From Streptosporangiaceae bacterium (GTDB taxonomy: Bacteria; Actinomycetota; Actinomycetes; Streptosporangiales; Streptosporangiaceae), in NCBI GenBank assembly GCA_019239975.1, contig JAFAZE010000089.1, forward strand, positions 1 to 63,638: DNA of 63,638 nt. Reading direction: 5' to 3'. The notes below the pieces were generated by a model. That model made no database searches. It was not told where the DNA came from and worked only from the letters and a program-made list of their open reading frames with translations. Every line of letters starts with the position of its first letter. Position 1 is the first letter of the stretch. Made by a program: the position numbers and the translations under genes. Positions 50,804 through 59,642 of the stretch are shown here, piece by piece.

Positions 50804-52575
50804 TGTGCCGGCACCTGGCGTATCTCGGACCCCCGGCGACGCTGCGGTCGGTCATCATCGACCCTCCGTACGGCCTGTACCGGCAGGCGTGGGCGCCCCG
50901 GCTGCAGCGGCACGGCACGCTGAACGCCGACGGGTTCGGCGTCGGCTGGTACGCGGCAGGCGACCCCATTCCCGCCCGTTACCGGCGGGCCGTGCCCATC
51001 TGGGACGACCCGTCGTTCGCCGACGTGGCGCGGGTGACGTCGGCGGGCGCGATGCTCGCCGCGGTGCGCGACGCCACACCGGGAACCGCGCACGGCGAGG
51101 CGGCGGCCGCGCCGCTGCGCGCCGGGTCCTGGTTGTTCAGCCACAACGGCGTCGTGGACGGGTGGCCGGAATCCGTGGCGGACGTCGCGGGCACGCTGCC
51201 GCCCGGCGCGCTGCTCGCCCTGGAGGCGCACGTGGACTCCGCGCTGCTGTGGGCGCTGGTGCTGCACCGGCTGCGCGGCGGCTCGCCTCCGGCCGGGGCG
51301 CTGGCCGGCACGATCCGGGCGCTGGACGAGGCCGGCGTGACCGGCCGGTTCAACTTCCTGCTCACCGACGGCCGCTCGCTGGCCGCCACGGCGGCCGGCG
51401 ACAGCCTGTGGTACCGGCGTGCGGACGGCGCCGTGACCGTCGCCTCCGAGCCGTGCGACGGCGATCCCCGCTGGACGGAGGTCGCTGACCGGCACGTTCT
51501 CACCGCGACCCCGCGGGAGGTCAGCGTGCGGGAGCTGGCAACCGCGAACGCCGCACCCGATTCGCCGAGTCCCCCCCGGCTTCCCGAACGAGAGGATCAC
51601 GTTCCGTTGATTTCCATCGAGCGCCGCCTGCCCGCTGGTTTCCTCGCCGAATCGCTGCGCGCGGACGCCCGCGCCGGGCTCACCTCCGCACCGAAGTCGC
51701 TGCCGCCCAAGTGGTTCTACGACGCGCAGGGCAGCGCGCTGTTCGAGAAGATCACCGAGCTGCCCGAGTACTACCCGACCCGGGCGGAACGGGAGATCCT
51801 GCGCGCGGCCGCCGGGCAGATCGCGGAGCTCAGCGGCGCCCGCACGCTGGCCGAACTCGGCTCCGGGTCCTCGGAGAAGACCCGGTTGCTGCTCGGCGCG
51901 CTGCGGGACCGCGGAACGCTGCGGGGCTACGTGCCCGTGGACGTCAGCGAGCCGGCGCTGCTGTCGGCGGCCGAGGCGCTGGCGGCCGAGTACCCGGGCC
52001 TCGCGGTGGACGCCGTCGTATCGGACTTCGAGGAACACCTCGGGCTGCCCGAAGCGGCCGCCGGGCCGCGGCTCGTCGCGTTCCTCGGCTCGACGATCGG
52101 CAACCTGCTGCCCGTCCGGCGGGCGGCCTTCCTCGCGCGGCTGCGCTCCGAGCTGCGGCCTGATGACTCGTTCCTGCTCGGCACCGACCTGGTGAAGGAC
52201 CCGGCCACGCTCGTCGCCGCGTACGACGACACGGCCGGGGTGACCGCTGCGTTCAACAAGAACGTGCTGTCGGTGCTCAACCGGGAGCTCGGCGCGGACT
52301 TCGACCCGGATACGTTCGAGCACGTCGCGGTCTGGGACCCGGACGCCGAGTGGATCGAGATGCGGCTGCGCTCGGTTCCCGCGCAGGTCGTGCACGTGCC
52401 CGGGATCGGCCTGACCGTCCGTTTCGAGGCCGGCGAACAGATGCGCACCGAGGTGTCGGCGAAGTTCCGCCGTCCGGGAGTGGAAGCCGAGCTCGCCGCC
52501 GCCGGGTTCGAGATGCGCGCGTGGTGGACCGGCAGCGGCGGCCAGTTCGGCCTTTCCCTGTCGGTCCCGGCCTAG
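50803..52575 (+). CDS. egtC/egtD: EgtC-EgtD fusion: gamma-glutamyl hydrolase plus histidine methyltransferase
   Basis: A single 590-codon frame with no stop between two enzymes that are normally separate. Residues 1 to about 246 are EgtC, an Ntn amidohydrolase with Cys2 as nucleophile (MCRHLAYLG), [10 protein letters not shown] and FSHNGVVDG. Residues about 300-590 are EgtD, the SAM-dependent histidine N-trimethyltransferase: [20 protein letters not shown], the SAM motif [16 protein letters not shown], and [11 protein letters not shown]. The linker (247-299) has the Pro-rich [11 protein letters not shown]. At codon 269 TTG (51607) lies after AGAGG, the place where a separate egtD would start, so two overlapping products are also possible. 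Together with egtAB this completes the known pathway except EgtE. Confidence 0.88.
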   Translation: MCRHLAYLGPPATLRSVIIDPPYGLYRQAWAPRLQRHGTLNADGFGVGWYAAGDPIPARYRRAVPIWDDPSFADVARVTSAGAMLAAVRDATPGTAHGEAAAAPLRAGSWLFSHNGVVDGWPESVADVAGTLPPGALLALEAHVDSALLWALVLHRLRGGSPPAGALAGTIRALDEAGVTGRFNFLLTDGRSLAATAAGDSLWYRRADGAVTVASEPCDGDPRWTEVADRHVLTATPREVSVRELATANAAPDSPSPPRLPEREDHVPLISIERRLPAGFLAESLRADARAGLTSAPKSLPPKWFYDAQGSALFEKITELPEYYPTRAEREILRAAAGQIAELSGARTLAELGSGSSEKTRLLLGALRDRGTLRGYVPVDVSEPALLSAAEALAAEYPGLAVDAVVSDFEEHLGLPEAAAGPRLVAFLGSTIGNLLPVRRAAFLARLRSELRPDDSFLLGTDLVKDPATLVAAYDDTAGVTAAFNKNVLSVLNRELGADFDPDTFEHVAVWDPDAEWIEMRLRSVPAQVVHVPGIGLTVRFEAGEQMRTEVSAKFRRPGVEAELAAAGFEMRAWWTGSGGQFGLSLSVPA

Positions 52576-52616
52576 GCCAGAGCCTCGCCGATAGGGGATT
52601 CGCCGCGTTCGTTCGG

Positions 52617-53045
52617 TCAAGAATCGGGCAGCAACCGGTCGCCTACGGAAATCGTGCCGTCGGACAGGATGTCGGCGTTGATGCCGGCGCGGTGGATGAG
52701 TTCCTTGATGATGCCGGGCCGGGTCAGGCTCTGCAGGTGGGTGCACGGCTCGCAGAGCTCGACGCCGTAGCACTCGACGTCGCCGATGCGGAAACGCTTG
52801 CCGACCAGGTCGTTGACGCGGACGCCCCGCACCACCACCTGGCGGCGGGACTGCGCGCCGGTCAGGTGGACGTCCTCGAGCGCCTCGGCCTCGATCACCG
52901 TCAGCGCCCCTCCGGGTCGCGCGCCGCCGGCCGCGAAATGCCGGTCGCCTTCCAGCCCCTTGCCCGCGATCGCCTTTACCGAGCCGACGGGGCCGAGGGC
53001 GTCGCTGGAACCTATGTTGATGGCCTCGACATGCACGTCACCCAT
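52617..53045 (-). CDS. MOSC-domain protein
   Basis: A 142-residue protein consisting of a single MOSC domain. GSVKAIAGKGLEGDRHF (usual GDRH motif), GALTVIEAEALEDV, RQVVVRGVRVNDLVGKRFRIGD and the conserved Cys in GVELCEPCTHL are present. MOSC domains occur in molybdenum-cofactor sulfurases and in YiiM-like proteins that detoxify N-hydroxylated compounds; stand-alone forms are mostly uncharacterised. Convergent with the egt operon (41-base gap, nothing notable in it). ATG 53045. Confidence 0.87.
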   Translation of the reverse strand: MGDVHVEAINIGSSDALGPVGSVKAIAGKGLEGDRHFAAGGARPGGALTVIEAEALEDVHLTGAQSRRQVVVRGVRVNDLVGKRFRIGDVECYGVELCEPCTHLQSLTRPGIIKELIHRAGINADILSDGTISVGDRLLPDS

Positions 53046-53203
53046 GATCCGTGGTGATCAGCGCGGCCGCCAACCGATTATCCCCGGCGATTGCGCGGTG
53101 CTCGGCAGGCGCGGGCGCTGCCCAGTGTCCGCCTCACCGGTGCCGGCACGCGACGCGCCCCGGGTGTTTCCCGCCCTGCCGCCGGGCCACTACGATCCAG
53201 ACC

Positions 53204-54844
53204 GTGTCCGAGGATGCGGTGGTGCGCAGGTTCAACGTCCGGATTCCGCTGCCCGATGGCATCACGCTGTCGGCCGACCTGGCGCTTCCCGAGTCGCTGC
53301 CCGCGCCCGCCGTCGTGCTGCGCACACCGTACGGCAAGACCGGTGAGCGGCAGTCGAAGCTCGCCTCCGTTTTCGCCAGGGGCGGGTACGCGGCCGTGAT
53401 GGCCGACGTCCGCGGCCGCGGGGATTCCGGCGGTGTCTTCGAGCCCTACCGCAACGATGGCCCGGACGGCGCGGAGGTCATCGCGTGGGCGGCCGCGCAG
53501 GACTGGTGCACCGGCGACGTCGCCACGTACGGGGCCAGTTACTCGGGCCGCGTCCAGTGGCTGACGGCACTCAGGCATCCCCCGGCGCTGCGCGCGATGG
53601 TGTGCCTGGTCACGCCGAGCGACCCGTTCGTCGAGTTCCCGACGGGGCTGCCCACGCTGATGCACGTCAACTGGTACCGCCTGGTCGACGGGCGGATGCC
53701 GCAGTTTCGCGACGATACCGACTGGATGGCGGTGTACCGGCACCGCCCGCTGCTGACGATGGACGAGGCGGCCGGCTTCGTCTCTCCCGGCTGGCGTGCC
53801 GAGCTGCGGCACCGGACCCTGGATGAGTTTTGGGAACCGGTCCGCTATCAGCACCGCATTGGCGAGGTCGACGTGCCGGTCATGCACATCTCCGGCTGGT
53901 ACGACGACGAGGAGATCGGCACCCCCGCCAACTTCGCCGCCATGGTCGCCGCCGGACGGCCTGGGCAGCGGCTGCTGATGGGCCCGTGGGGCCACGCCGT
54001 GAACAGCTCACGGACGGTCGGCGAGGTCGACTTCGGCCCGCACGCGCTGATCGACCTGGACGCGAGCGTCCTCGCCTTCCTCGACGAGCACGTCAAGGGC
54101 ATCGAGCCGGAGCCCCGGCCCGCGCCGGTGCGGATCTTCGTGATGGGCGCCAACGAGTGGCGTGACGCGCGGACCTGGCCGCCCGCCGACGCCCCCTCCG
54201 CCGTCTACTACCTGTCCAGCGGCGGGCATGCCAACAGCCGGCTCGGCGACGGCCGACTGGTTCCGGCGCCGGCCGCGGACGAGGAGCCGGCGGATGAATG
54301 GACACACGACCCAGGGCGCCCCGTGCCGTTCATCACCGACTCCAGCAGCGCGCAGATCGGTGGCCCCGACGACTATCACGGCATCGAAAGCCGCGGCGAC
54401 GTGCTGGTGTTCACCAGCGACCCGCTGCCGGAGCCGCTGGAGATCATCGGGGCGGTCAGCGTGACCGCGTACGTCAGCACGTCGGCCGCCGACACCGATA
54501 TCGCGGCGAAGCTCGTCGACGTGCACCCGGGCAGTTTCGCGCAGCGGCTGTGCGACGGGATGGTCAGGCTGCGTTACCGGAACGGATTCGGCCGCGAGGA
54601 GCCCGTCACCCCGGGCGACGTGTACGAGGTGCGGATCCCGATGTGGGACACCTGCGTGCGGCTGCCGGCCGGCCACCGGCTCCGCGTGGAGATAGCGTCT
54701 TCGGCCTTCCCCAAGTACGACGTCAACCTCGGCACCGGCGGTGACATGATCTCCGAAACCGAGGGCGTGGTCGCGACCAACCGGCTGTGGCACACGCAGT
54801 CGCGCCCGTCACGGCTGCTCCTGAACTGCGGCGCCGGCCGGTAA
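53204..54844 (+). CDS. CocE/NonD-family hydrolase
   Basis: A 546-residue serine hydrolase of the X-Pro dipeptidyl-peptidase/cocaine-esterase type. The alpha/beta domain has the nucleophile Ser in YGASYSGRVQWL, the Asp region HISGWYDDEEIG, and the likely catalytic His in LLMGPWGHAVN. The C-terminal jelly roll begins near VFTSDPLPEPLEI and ends CVRLPAGHRLRVEIASSAFP. It cleaves ester or acyl bonds; substrate unknown. The GTG at 53204 lies 7 bases after TACGAT and lacks a ribosome site, consistent with a leaderless message; longer frames are antisense to the MOSC gene. Confidence 0.88.
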   Translation: MSEDAVVRRFNVRIPLPDGITLSADLALPESLPAPAVVLRTPYGKTGERQSKLASVFARGGYAAVMADVRGRGDSGGVFEPYRNDGPDGAEVIAWAAAQDWCTGDVATYGASYSGRVQWLTALRHPPALRAMVCLVTPSDPFVEFPTGLPTLMHVNWYRLVDGRMPQFRDDTDWMAVYRHRPLLTMDEAAGFVSPGWRAELRHRTLDEFWEPVRYQHRIGEVDVPVMHISGWYDDEEIGTPANFAAMVAAGRPGQRLLMGPWGHAVNSSRTVGEVDFGPHALIDLDASVLAFLDEHVKGIEPEPRPAPVRIFVMGANEWRDARTWPPADAPSAVYYLSSGGHANSRLGDGRLVPAPAADEEPADEWTHDPGRPVPFITDSSSAQIGGPDDYHGIESRGDVLVFTSDPLPEPLEIIGAVSVTAYVSTSAADTDIAAKLVDVHPGSFAQRLCDGMVRLRYRNGFGREEPVTPGDVYEVRIPMWDTCVRLPAGHRLRVEIASSAFPKYDVNLGTGGDMISETEGVVATNRLWHTQSRPSRLLLNCGAGR

Positions 54845-54892
54845 GGTATCAATCACCGGAAGTCGCCCTGGGCGCACCGGAGAGCCTCAGTG

Positions 54893-55345
54893 ATGGGAGC
54901 TGGCCTGGTGATCACGGCCGCCGACGTGCGCGCGCTGGCGCTCTCCCTGCCGCGCACCGAAGAGCACCTGATACACGACCACATCAAGTTCCGCGTCGGC
55001 AAGATCGTCTACGCGTCCATCTCCCCGGATGAGACGACCCTGGGAGTCGGCTTCCCCAAGGAGGAGCGGGCCGCCATCATCGCGGCCGAACCCGCTAAGT
55101 TCTCCCTACCCCGCGTGTCCGACCAGCGCTTTCACTGGATCCACGCGCGAATGGCCGCGGTGTCGCCCGAAGAAATGCGCGAGCTTGTCACCGACGCATG
55201 GCGGATGGTCGTGCCGAAGAAGGTGGCGGCCGCCCACCTGGGCGCGGCGGCTCCCGGGACGCCTGCGCCGGGAACGCCGGCTCCTCCGACGGCGGCTCCT
55301 CCGACGGCGGCGCGGGGGCTCCTGGGCGAAGATCAGAGCTGGTAG
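54893..55345 (+). CDS. MmcQ/YjbR-family protein
   Basis: A 150-residue protein with the compact YjbR fold: ALSLPRTEEHLIHDHIKFRVG, then KIVYASISPDETTLGVGFPKEER, RVSDQRFHWIHARM and SPEEMRELVTDAWRMVVPKK. The fold resembles a CyaY/double-psi DNA-binding-like domain; the family has no settled function. The last 40 residues are Ala/Pro/Thr repeats (PGTPAPGTPAPPTAAPPTAA), encoded by 12-15 bp tandem repeats at about 55252-55313. The final 13 bases overlap the convergent SDR gene. ATG 54893 or GTG 54890 could be the start. Confidence 0.83.
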   Translation: MGAGLVITAADVRALALSLPRTEEHLIHDHIKFRVGKIVYASISPDETTLGVGFPKEERAAIIAAEPAKFSLPRVSDQRFHWIHARMAAVSPEEMRELVTDAWRMVVPKKVAAAHLGAAAPGTPAPGTPAPPTAAPPTAARGLLGEDQSW

Positions 55346-56316
55346 GCCGCTGCCAGCTTGTCCATCACGGCGTCGAGGCGGGCGTCGGTGACCTGCCGGG
55401 CCGGGTCCTCGTCGTACCAGGCGACGATCTCACGTGCGCCCCGCTCGAACGGGATCACCGCACGCCAGCCCGGCACCACACTGCGCAGCTTGGCGTTGTC
55501 GAACACCATCGAATGCGCCTTGTCGCCGAGCAGGCCGGCGCCCCACTCGGGGTCCGCCGCGGCGATCGCGTCCGAGGGCACGTGCACCAGCCGCGCCGTG
55601 GCCCCGGCCGCGGCGGCGAGGGCCTCCGCGATCTGGTTCCACGTGAGCACGTCGTCGGAGGTGATGTGGAAGGCCTCGCCGATCGCCCGCGGATGCCCGA
55701 GCAGCGGGACGAAGCCGCGGGCGAAGTCCTCGTGGTGTGTCAGCGTCCACAAGGACGTGCCATCGCCGTGCACGATGACCGGCTTGCCGGCCCGCATCCG
55801 GCCCAGCACGGTCCAGCCGCCGTCGAACGGCACGAGCGTCTTGTCGTACGTGTGCGAGGGCCGCACGATCGTGGCCGGGAAACCGTCCTCGCGATACGCG
55901 GCGACCAGCGCGTCCTCGCAGGCGATCTTGTCGCGAGAGTACCGCCAGAACGGATTGCGCAGCGGCGTGGACTCGGTCACCGGCACCCGGCTCGGCGGCG
56001 TCTGGTACGCCGAGGCTGAGCTGATGAACACGTACTGGCCGGTTCGTTCACGGAACAGCTCGATGTCGCCGCGCACCTGGTGCGGCGTGAACGCCACCCA
56101 GTTGACGACCGAATCAAATTCAAGATCTTCAATAGCGCTCTGAACGGACGGTGGTTCCCGGATATCGGCCCGCAGCACCGTCACGCCGGGCGGAAGCGGC
56201 CGCTGCCCGCTCCGGCCCCGGTTGAGCACGTAGAGGTCGATGCCGGCGTCAACGGCGACCTGGGCGCACGCCGAGCTGATGATCCCGGTGCCGCCGATGA
56301 ACAGAACCCTGAGCAT
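55333..56316 (-). CDS. NAD(P)-dependent epimerase/reductase (extended SDR)
   Basis: A 327-residue extended short-chain dehydrogenase. N-terminal Rossmann LFIGGTGIISSACAQVAVD (GxxGxxG), DIREPPSVQSAIEDLEFD with the conserved acidic residue, VNWVAFTPHQVRGD, and the catalytic Ser and Lys within SSASAYQTPP...YSRDKIACE (YxxxK with Tyr-Ser-Arg-Asp-Lys). It resembles plant and actinobacterial NAD-dependent epimerases of the CSP41/isoflavone-reductase-like type. Substrate unknown. Five bases separate it from the acyl-CoA dehydrogenase gene, so they are cotranscribed. ATG 56316. Confidence 0.85.
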   Translation of the reverse strand: MLRVLFIGGTGIISSACAQVAVDAGIDLYVLNRGRSGQRPLPPGVTVLRADIREPPSVQSAIEDLEFDSVVNWVAFTPHQVRGDIELFRERTGQYVFISSASAYQTPPSRVPVTESTPLRNPFWRYSRDKIACEDALVAAYREDGFPATIVRPSHTYDKTLVPFDGGWTVLGRMRAGKPVIVHGDGTSLWTLTHHEDFARGFVPLLGHPRAIGEAFHITSDDVLTWNQIAEALAAAAGATARLVHVPSDAIAAADPEWGAGLLGDKAHSMVFDNAKLRSVVPGWRAVIPFERGAREIVAWYDEDPARQVTDARLDAVMDKLAAAYQL

Positions 56317-56320
56317 GTCC

Positions 56321-57466
56321 CTACGTTAGCGTGGCGGGAAGAGGGGACAGCCGCCGCAGCAGCGTGGCCCTGATGCCGGGCCGGGACCCGAACACGAGCA
56401 GAAACAGCGCCTCGCGCGCGAGGCGCTGCGGGTGCTGGTCCGTCATGACCGACCGGCTCCCGGTGTGCACGGTCAGGGCCGCGGTCGCCCGGACCGCGAG
56501 TTCCGACGCCGCTGCCCGCGCGTCCGCCATCGCCTCGCGCGCGGGATCGGTGAGCGCGTCGTCGAGCCGCCTACGGCACCGTGTCACCTGGTCGTGAAGC
56601 GCCGCCCCCAGCCCGTCGCGAGGCGACGCTGCCAGCCCGTCGTTTGGCGCGTCGCCGGGTGTGCGCTCGGGCGTATTGCCGGGTGCGCGGTCCGGCGTAT
56701 TGCCGGGTGCGCCGCCCCGCGGAGTGCCGATCAGCCGGGCGCACCGGCCAGCCACGCCGAGCGCCAGTGACCCGTTGAGGCGCAGGCTCATCGGGTCCAG
56801 GCTGGCCGCTGGGTCGAACGGGGACTGGCTGAGAACCCGGCTCCCGGGGACGTGCACATCCGCGAAATCCAGGCGGACCGTCGAACTGGCGTCAACCGCC
56901 GCCAGGCGCTGCCTGCTCACCATGAGACCGGGCTGTGGTACCGCGTCCATGATCAGCCAGACGAGGGTGTCGCCCGGCCCGCGCGCGGCAACGAGGACCA
57001 CGTCTATCAGCCCCCAGCCGGTCACCCACGGGGACGCCCCGTCGAGACTCCAGCCCCCGGCGGCCGGGGAGGCCCATAGCTGCGGCGGCCCCGGCTGCAG
57101 GCCGGCCAGCGCGACACCGCCGCGCAGCTCGCCGCGGGCCGCGGGGCTCAGCCACCGCTCCCGCACGGCGGCGGGCGCGTCGCCGGAGGCGAGCCGCCTG
57201 AGCAGCCCGGCATGCTGGATCCAGACGAACGTCGCGGCCAGGCACCCACCGGCGAGTTCCTCGGTCACAGCGCAGAGCCCCGCGAAGTCCAGGCCGAGGC
57301 CGCCTACTTCCCGCGGCGCGGTCACACCGTAGAGCCCGGCGTCCGCGAGTGCGTGAAGCAGGCCGGCGGGAACCAGCTCCATGCGATCGACATCCATCGC
57401 GCGCGGGAAGAACACCTCATCGGCGATCCTGCGCACTTCCCCGAAAACGCCATCCGTCACCGGCAA
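56321..57466 (-). CDS. Acyl-CoA dehydrogenase family protein
   Basis: A 381-residue flavoprotein of the acyl-CoA dehydrogenase fold. LLHALADAGLYGVTAPREVGG and LCAVTEELAGGCLAATFVWIQH are the N-terminal helical domain, GWSLDGASPWVTGWGLIDVVLVAA the beta domain, and the C-terminal helical bundle ends REALFLLVFGSRPGIRATLLRRL. The catalytic Glu region is not obvious and the protein is on the short side, so it may act like FadE homologues of unknown function or as an oxygenase component. A 24-bp repeat (56650-56715) puts GNTPDRAPGNTPERTPG in a surface loop. ATG 57466. Confidence 0.75.
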   Translation of the reverse strand: MPVTDGVFGEVRRIADEVFFPRAMDVDRMELVPAGLLHALADAGLYGVTAPREVGGLGLDFAGLCAVTEELAGGCLAATFVWIQHAGLLRRLASGDAPAAVRERWLSPAARGELRGGVALAGLQPGPPQLWASPAAGGWSLDGASPWVTGWGLIDVVLVAARGPGDTLVWLIMDAVPQPGLMVSRQRLAAVDASSTVRLDFADVHVPGSRVLSQSPFDPAASLDPMSLRLNGSLALGVAGRCARLIGTPRGGAPGNTPDRAPGNTPERTPGDAPNDGLAASPRDGLGAALHDQVTRCRRRLDDALTDPAREAMADARAAASELAVRATAALTVHTGSRSVMTDQHPQRLAREALFLLVFGSRPGIRATLLRRLSPLPATLT

Positions 57467-57527
57467 AGCGTAGGCCAGCTCGCCAACGTGACCAGGTTCG
57501 CCTCCGCTCCGGCGCAGCTTCCGCTCC

Positions 57528-57770
57528 CGCGCAGGCTCCCTCCGGCCCAGCCCCCTCCGGCCCAGCCCCCCTCCAGGCCCAGCCCCCCTCCAGCCCAGAC
57601 CCCTCCAGGGCAGGCCCCTCCAGGCCCAGACTCCCTCCAGGCCCAGACTCCCTCCGGGCCAGACCCCTCCGGGCCAGGCCCTTCACGCCCAGGCCCAGCC
57701 CCCTCCAAGCCCAGCCCCCTCCAGGCCAGACCCCTCCAGGCCCAGCCCCCTCCAGGCCAGACCCCGTCCC
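57528..57770. repeat. Large minisatellite of CCCCTCCAGGCCCAG units
   Basis: About fifteen degenerate 15-bp units (CCCTCCGGCC / CCCTCCAGGCCCAGC) occupy most of the 57467-57912 gap between the acyl-CoA dehydrogenase start and the AbiEi-like stop. The remainder of the gap (57823-57912) shows nothing beyond the adjoining palindromic element. Confidence 0.9.
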
Positions 57771-57775
57771 GCCCG

Positions 57776-57823
57776 GTTTGGGTGCACTCTGTGCTGTTAT
57801 AACAACGCGAATTGCACCCAAAC
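57776..57823. repeat. 48-bp palindromic element, copy 1
   Basis: Outer arms GTTTGGGTGCA and TGCACCCAAAC, with an inner GTTATAAC palindrome. 43 of 48 positions match the copy at 59026-59073, in the same orientation. It lies 90 bases downstream of the AbiEi-like gene's stop. Confidence 0.85.
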
Positions 57824-57912
57824 AGCCCAGGGCGCCTGTCCCGGGGCGGCCTGTGGCCCGGCGGGCGTCCCGGGCGCTGGCTCCCGTCGGTCGCTGGTCT
57901 GCTATCGGCTGG

Positions 57913-58854
57913 TCAGCACCGGTGCCCGGCGTCGCGCAAGGCTTGCCGTATCTTCGCTGCCACGTGCCCGGGCCGATAGCGGACAACGAACGACGGGAAG
58001 CGCAGGACGCAATAGCGGGCGAGCTGGAGATCGTTTTCACGCTCCATGTCATCGGCCCATTCCCCGGGCTCCATATGGTGCATGCCGTCGATCTCGGCGA
58101 TGAGCTTGGCATCGTCCCAGCAGGCGTCGAGCCAGCGGCACCGGCCGCGCGAGTCCCGGTGCGACACCTGGCGGCTGGGCGCGGGAAGCCTGAACCGGCG
58201 GATGACCAGCCGGGTGAAGTCGAGCTCGGACAGCGCATGGGCGCCGCCCGCTATGTCGTCCAGCGTGCTGGTGATGAGCGTGCGGCGGCGCAGCCGCTGA
58301 TTGCGGGCGGTCACGGCGATCAGATCCTCCACGCGAACCAGGCGCTGCTGGACTCCAGCCGCCAGCACCCCCTGCGCGGCGCGCCCCGACGGCATCCACG
58401 ACGCGGCATCGACCAGTGACCGGGCGATTCTGGTCCGGCCCGGATATCGTGCCGGGTGAACTTCACCGGGATCAAACGTTCGTGAGCGATGGACGATGAC
58501 CCGGAGCCCCGGGGAAGGCTTCCGCACCTGCCTGGAATGCGGGAGCAGAATGTGGATCCGGTTATCGGTGAACCCGTTGAGCCCTTCCAGGCGCGCTGCT
58601 GTCAGGCCAGCAAGGGCCGCGCCATCGCCTGCCCACAACAGGGCGATCCGCAGCCCTTCGTCCTCCGTCAACGGACCCGAATGCGAGACAAATACGCCAG
58701 GACACGGGCTCTGCCATCGGCCGCTATCGACTCGCCAGCGAAGCGCTGCGGCCGTGAGCCCGGTAAGGGCCGCCCGTTTGGAGACCGCTCCGCCCTGCGT
58801 CATGGCGACCTGCCGCTCACCCTGCCTGATGCGAATGAGTGTGTCGTCGGTCAT
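57913..58854 (-). CDS. AbiEi-like wHTH protein with DUF559/Vsr-like C-terminus
   Basis: A 313-residue protein. Residues about 10-60 are an AbiEi-antitoxin-type winged helix (QGERQVAMTQGGAVSKRAAL, then LRWRVDSGRWQSPCPGVFVS). A middle domain follows (LEGLNGFTDNRIHILLPHSR, RTRIARSLVDAASW). The C-terminal PD-(D/E)XK-like region has CRWLDACWDDAKLIAEIDG, ERENDLQ and VLRFPSFVVRYRP, as in DUF559/Vsr-like nucleases. I chose the ATG at 58854 because AAGGTGG is correctly spaced upstream; a start at 58872 is also open. No AbiEii-type toxin gene is adjacent. Two copies of a 48-bp palindrome bracket the gene. Such proteins are abundant in actinobacteria, with roles unproven. Confidence 0.75.
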   Translation of the reverse strand: MTDDTLIRIRQGERQVAMTQGGAVSKRAALTGLTAAALRWRVDSGRWQSPCPGVFVSHSGPLTEDEGLRIALLWAGDGAALAGLTAARLEGLNGFTDNRIHILLPHSRQVRKPSPGLRVIVHRSRTFDPGEVHPARYPGRTRIARSLVDAASWMPSGRAAQGVLAAGVQQRLVRVEDLIAVTARNQRLRRRTLITSTLDDIAGGAHALSELDFTRLVIRRFRLPAPSRQVSHRDSRGRCRWLDACWDDAKLIAEIDGMHHMEPGEWADDMERENDLQLARYCVLRFPSFVVRYRPGHVAAKIRQALRDAGHRC

Positions 58855-59025
58855 GAGACCACCTTGTGGCACCTGCGCACTCGGCCGGAAACGTCATCGC
58901 CGCCTTGTGGACAACCACCTCAGTTATCCACAAGGCGGCGCGCGGGAATTGCATTCCGCGCCACGCCCTGTCATACTCCCCCGCTCCGCCGCACGCCGCA
59001 CGCCTGCTGGCAGAAACAGACGCGG

Positions 59026-59073
59026 CTTTGGGTGCAATCCGTGCTGTGATAGCAACGCGAATTGCACCCAAAC
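59026..59073. repeat. 48-bp palindromic element, copy 2
   Basis: CTTTGGGTGCA ... TGCACCCAAAC with an inner GCTGTGATAGC, differing at five positions from copy 1 and lying about 170 bases upstream of the AbiEi-like start. The interval 58855-59025 also contains two TTATCCACAAGG-like inverted motifs (GTGGACAACC / GTTATCCAC, 58907-58931). Confidence 0.85.
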
Positions 59074-59153
59074 CGGTGGCACCCGCGGAGGGAGTGGCTT
59101 ACGAGGAGCAAGTGACTGGACAGGCGGCGAAAGCGGGAATTGCGGTGTCGGTG

Positions 59154-59642
59154 TTAGGCGGCTAGGGCGGCGGCGGCGCGCCGAGCGGTGGTGCGGAGAT
59201 CCTCTGATGAGGATGGGGCGTAGAGGGGGCCGCTGCCGTCGGCTAGGAGCTGGCTCACCATGGCGACGCCGCGCGCCGGTACCGGCGCCGGCGCGAGGAG
59301 CTTGCTGGCCAGCTCATCGAGCTCCGTGGCAGCCCGGCCGATCCTGTCCCGGCGGAGGGGGACCTGAGGCGGGGTCCCGGGCCCGATTCGCCGGGCGGCC
59401 GGGGCTGGGGCTATGGCTGAGTCCGTCCGCAGCCGCAGCAGGCTGGCGGCGAGGTCGCGGCGCGACTTCGCCGAGGTCAGTTGCATCGCTCGCGCGGCCA
59501 GGCTAACGCGCGCCTCCGGAGCGGCGCCGTCCGCGAGCTCACGGTCGAGCCGGGCGGCGAGGAGCCGGGCCAGCACGCGGTGCCATGGGCGCACTCGCCG
59601 GATCATCAGATGGCCAAGGTCGTCGTCGAGCAGGACAAGCAT
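59154..59642 (-). CDS. Conserved hypothetical actinobacterial protein
   Basis: A 162-residue, Arg/Leu/Ala-rich helical protein: LMIRRVRPWHRVLARLLAAR, then EARVSLAARAMQL, SRRDLAASLLRL, a variable middle, ELASKLLAPAPVPARGVAMVSQLLADGSGPLY and a C-terminal helix. I recall uncharacterised actinobacterial homologues with the same PARGVAM...GPLY ending. No domain of known function. Divergent from the CGNR gene and probably sharing its control region. ATG 59642. Confidence 0.65.
   Translation of the reverse strand: MLVLLDDDLGHLMIRRVRPWHRVLARLLAARLDRELADGAAPEARVSLAARAMQLTSAKSRRDLAASLLRLRTDSAIAPAPAARRIGPGTPPQVPLRRDRIGRAATELDELASKLLAPAPVPARGVAMVSQLLADGSGPLYAPSSSEDLRTTARRAAAALAA

Noticed and set aside
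57457..57802. Long Pro/Gly-rich reading frames on both strands across the CCCCTCCAGGCCCAG array
   Set aside because: They simply follow the minisatellite, change character at its edges and match no protein pattern.
57913..58854. Complete AbiE toxin-antitoxin pair
   Set aside because: Only the AbiEi-like winged-helix protein is present; no nucleotidyltransferase AbiEii gene adjoins it, and its C-terminus is nuclease-like instead.
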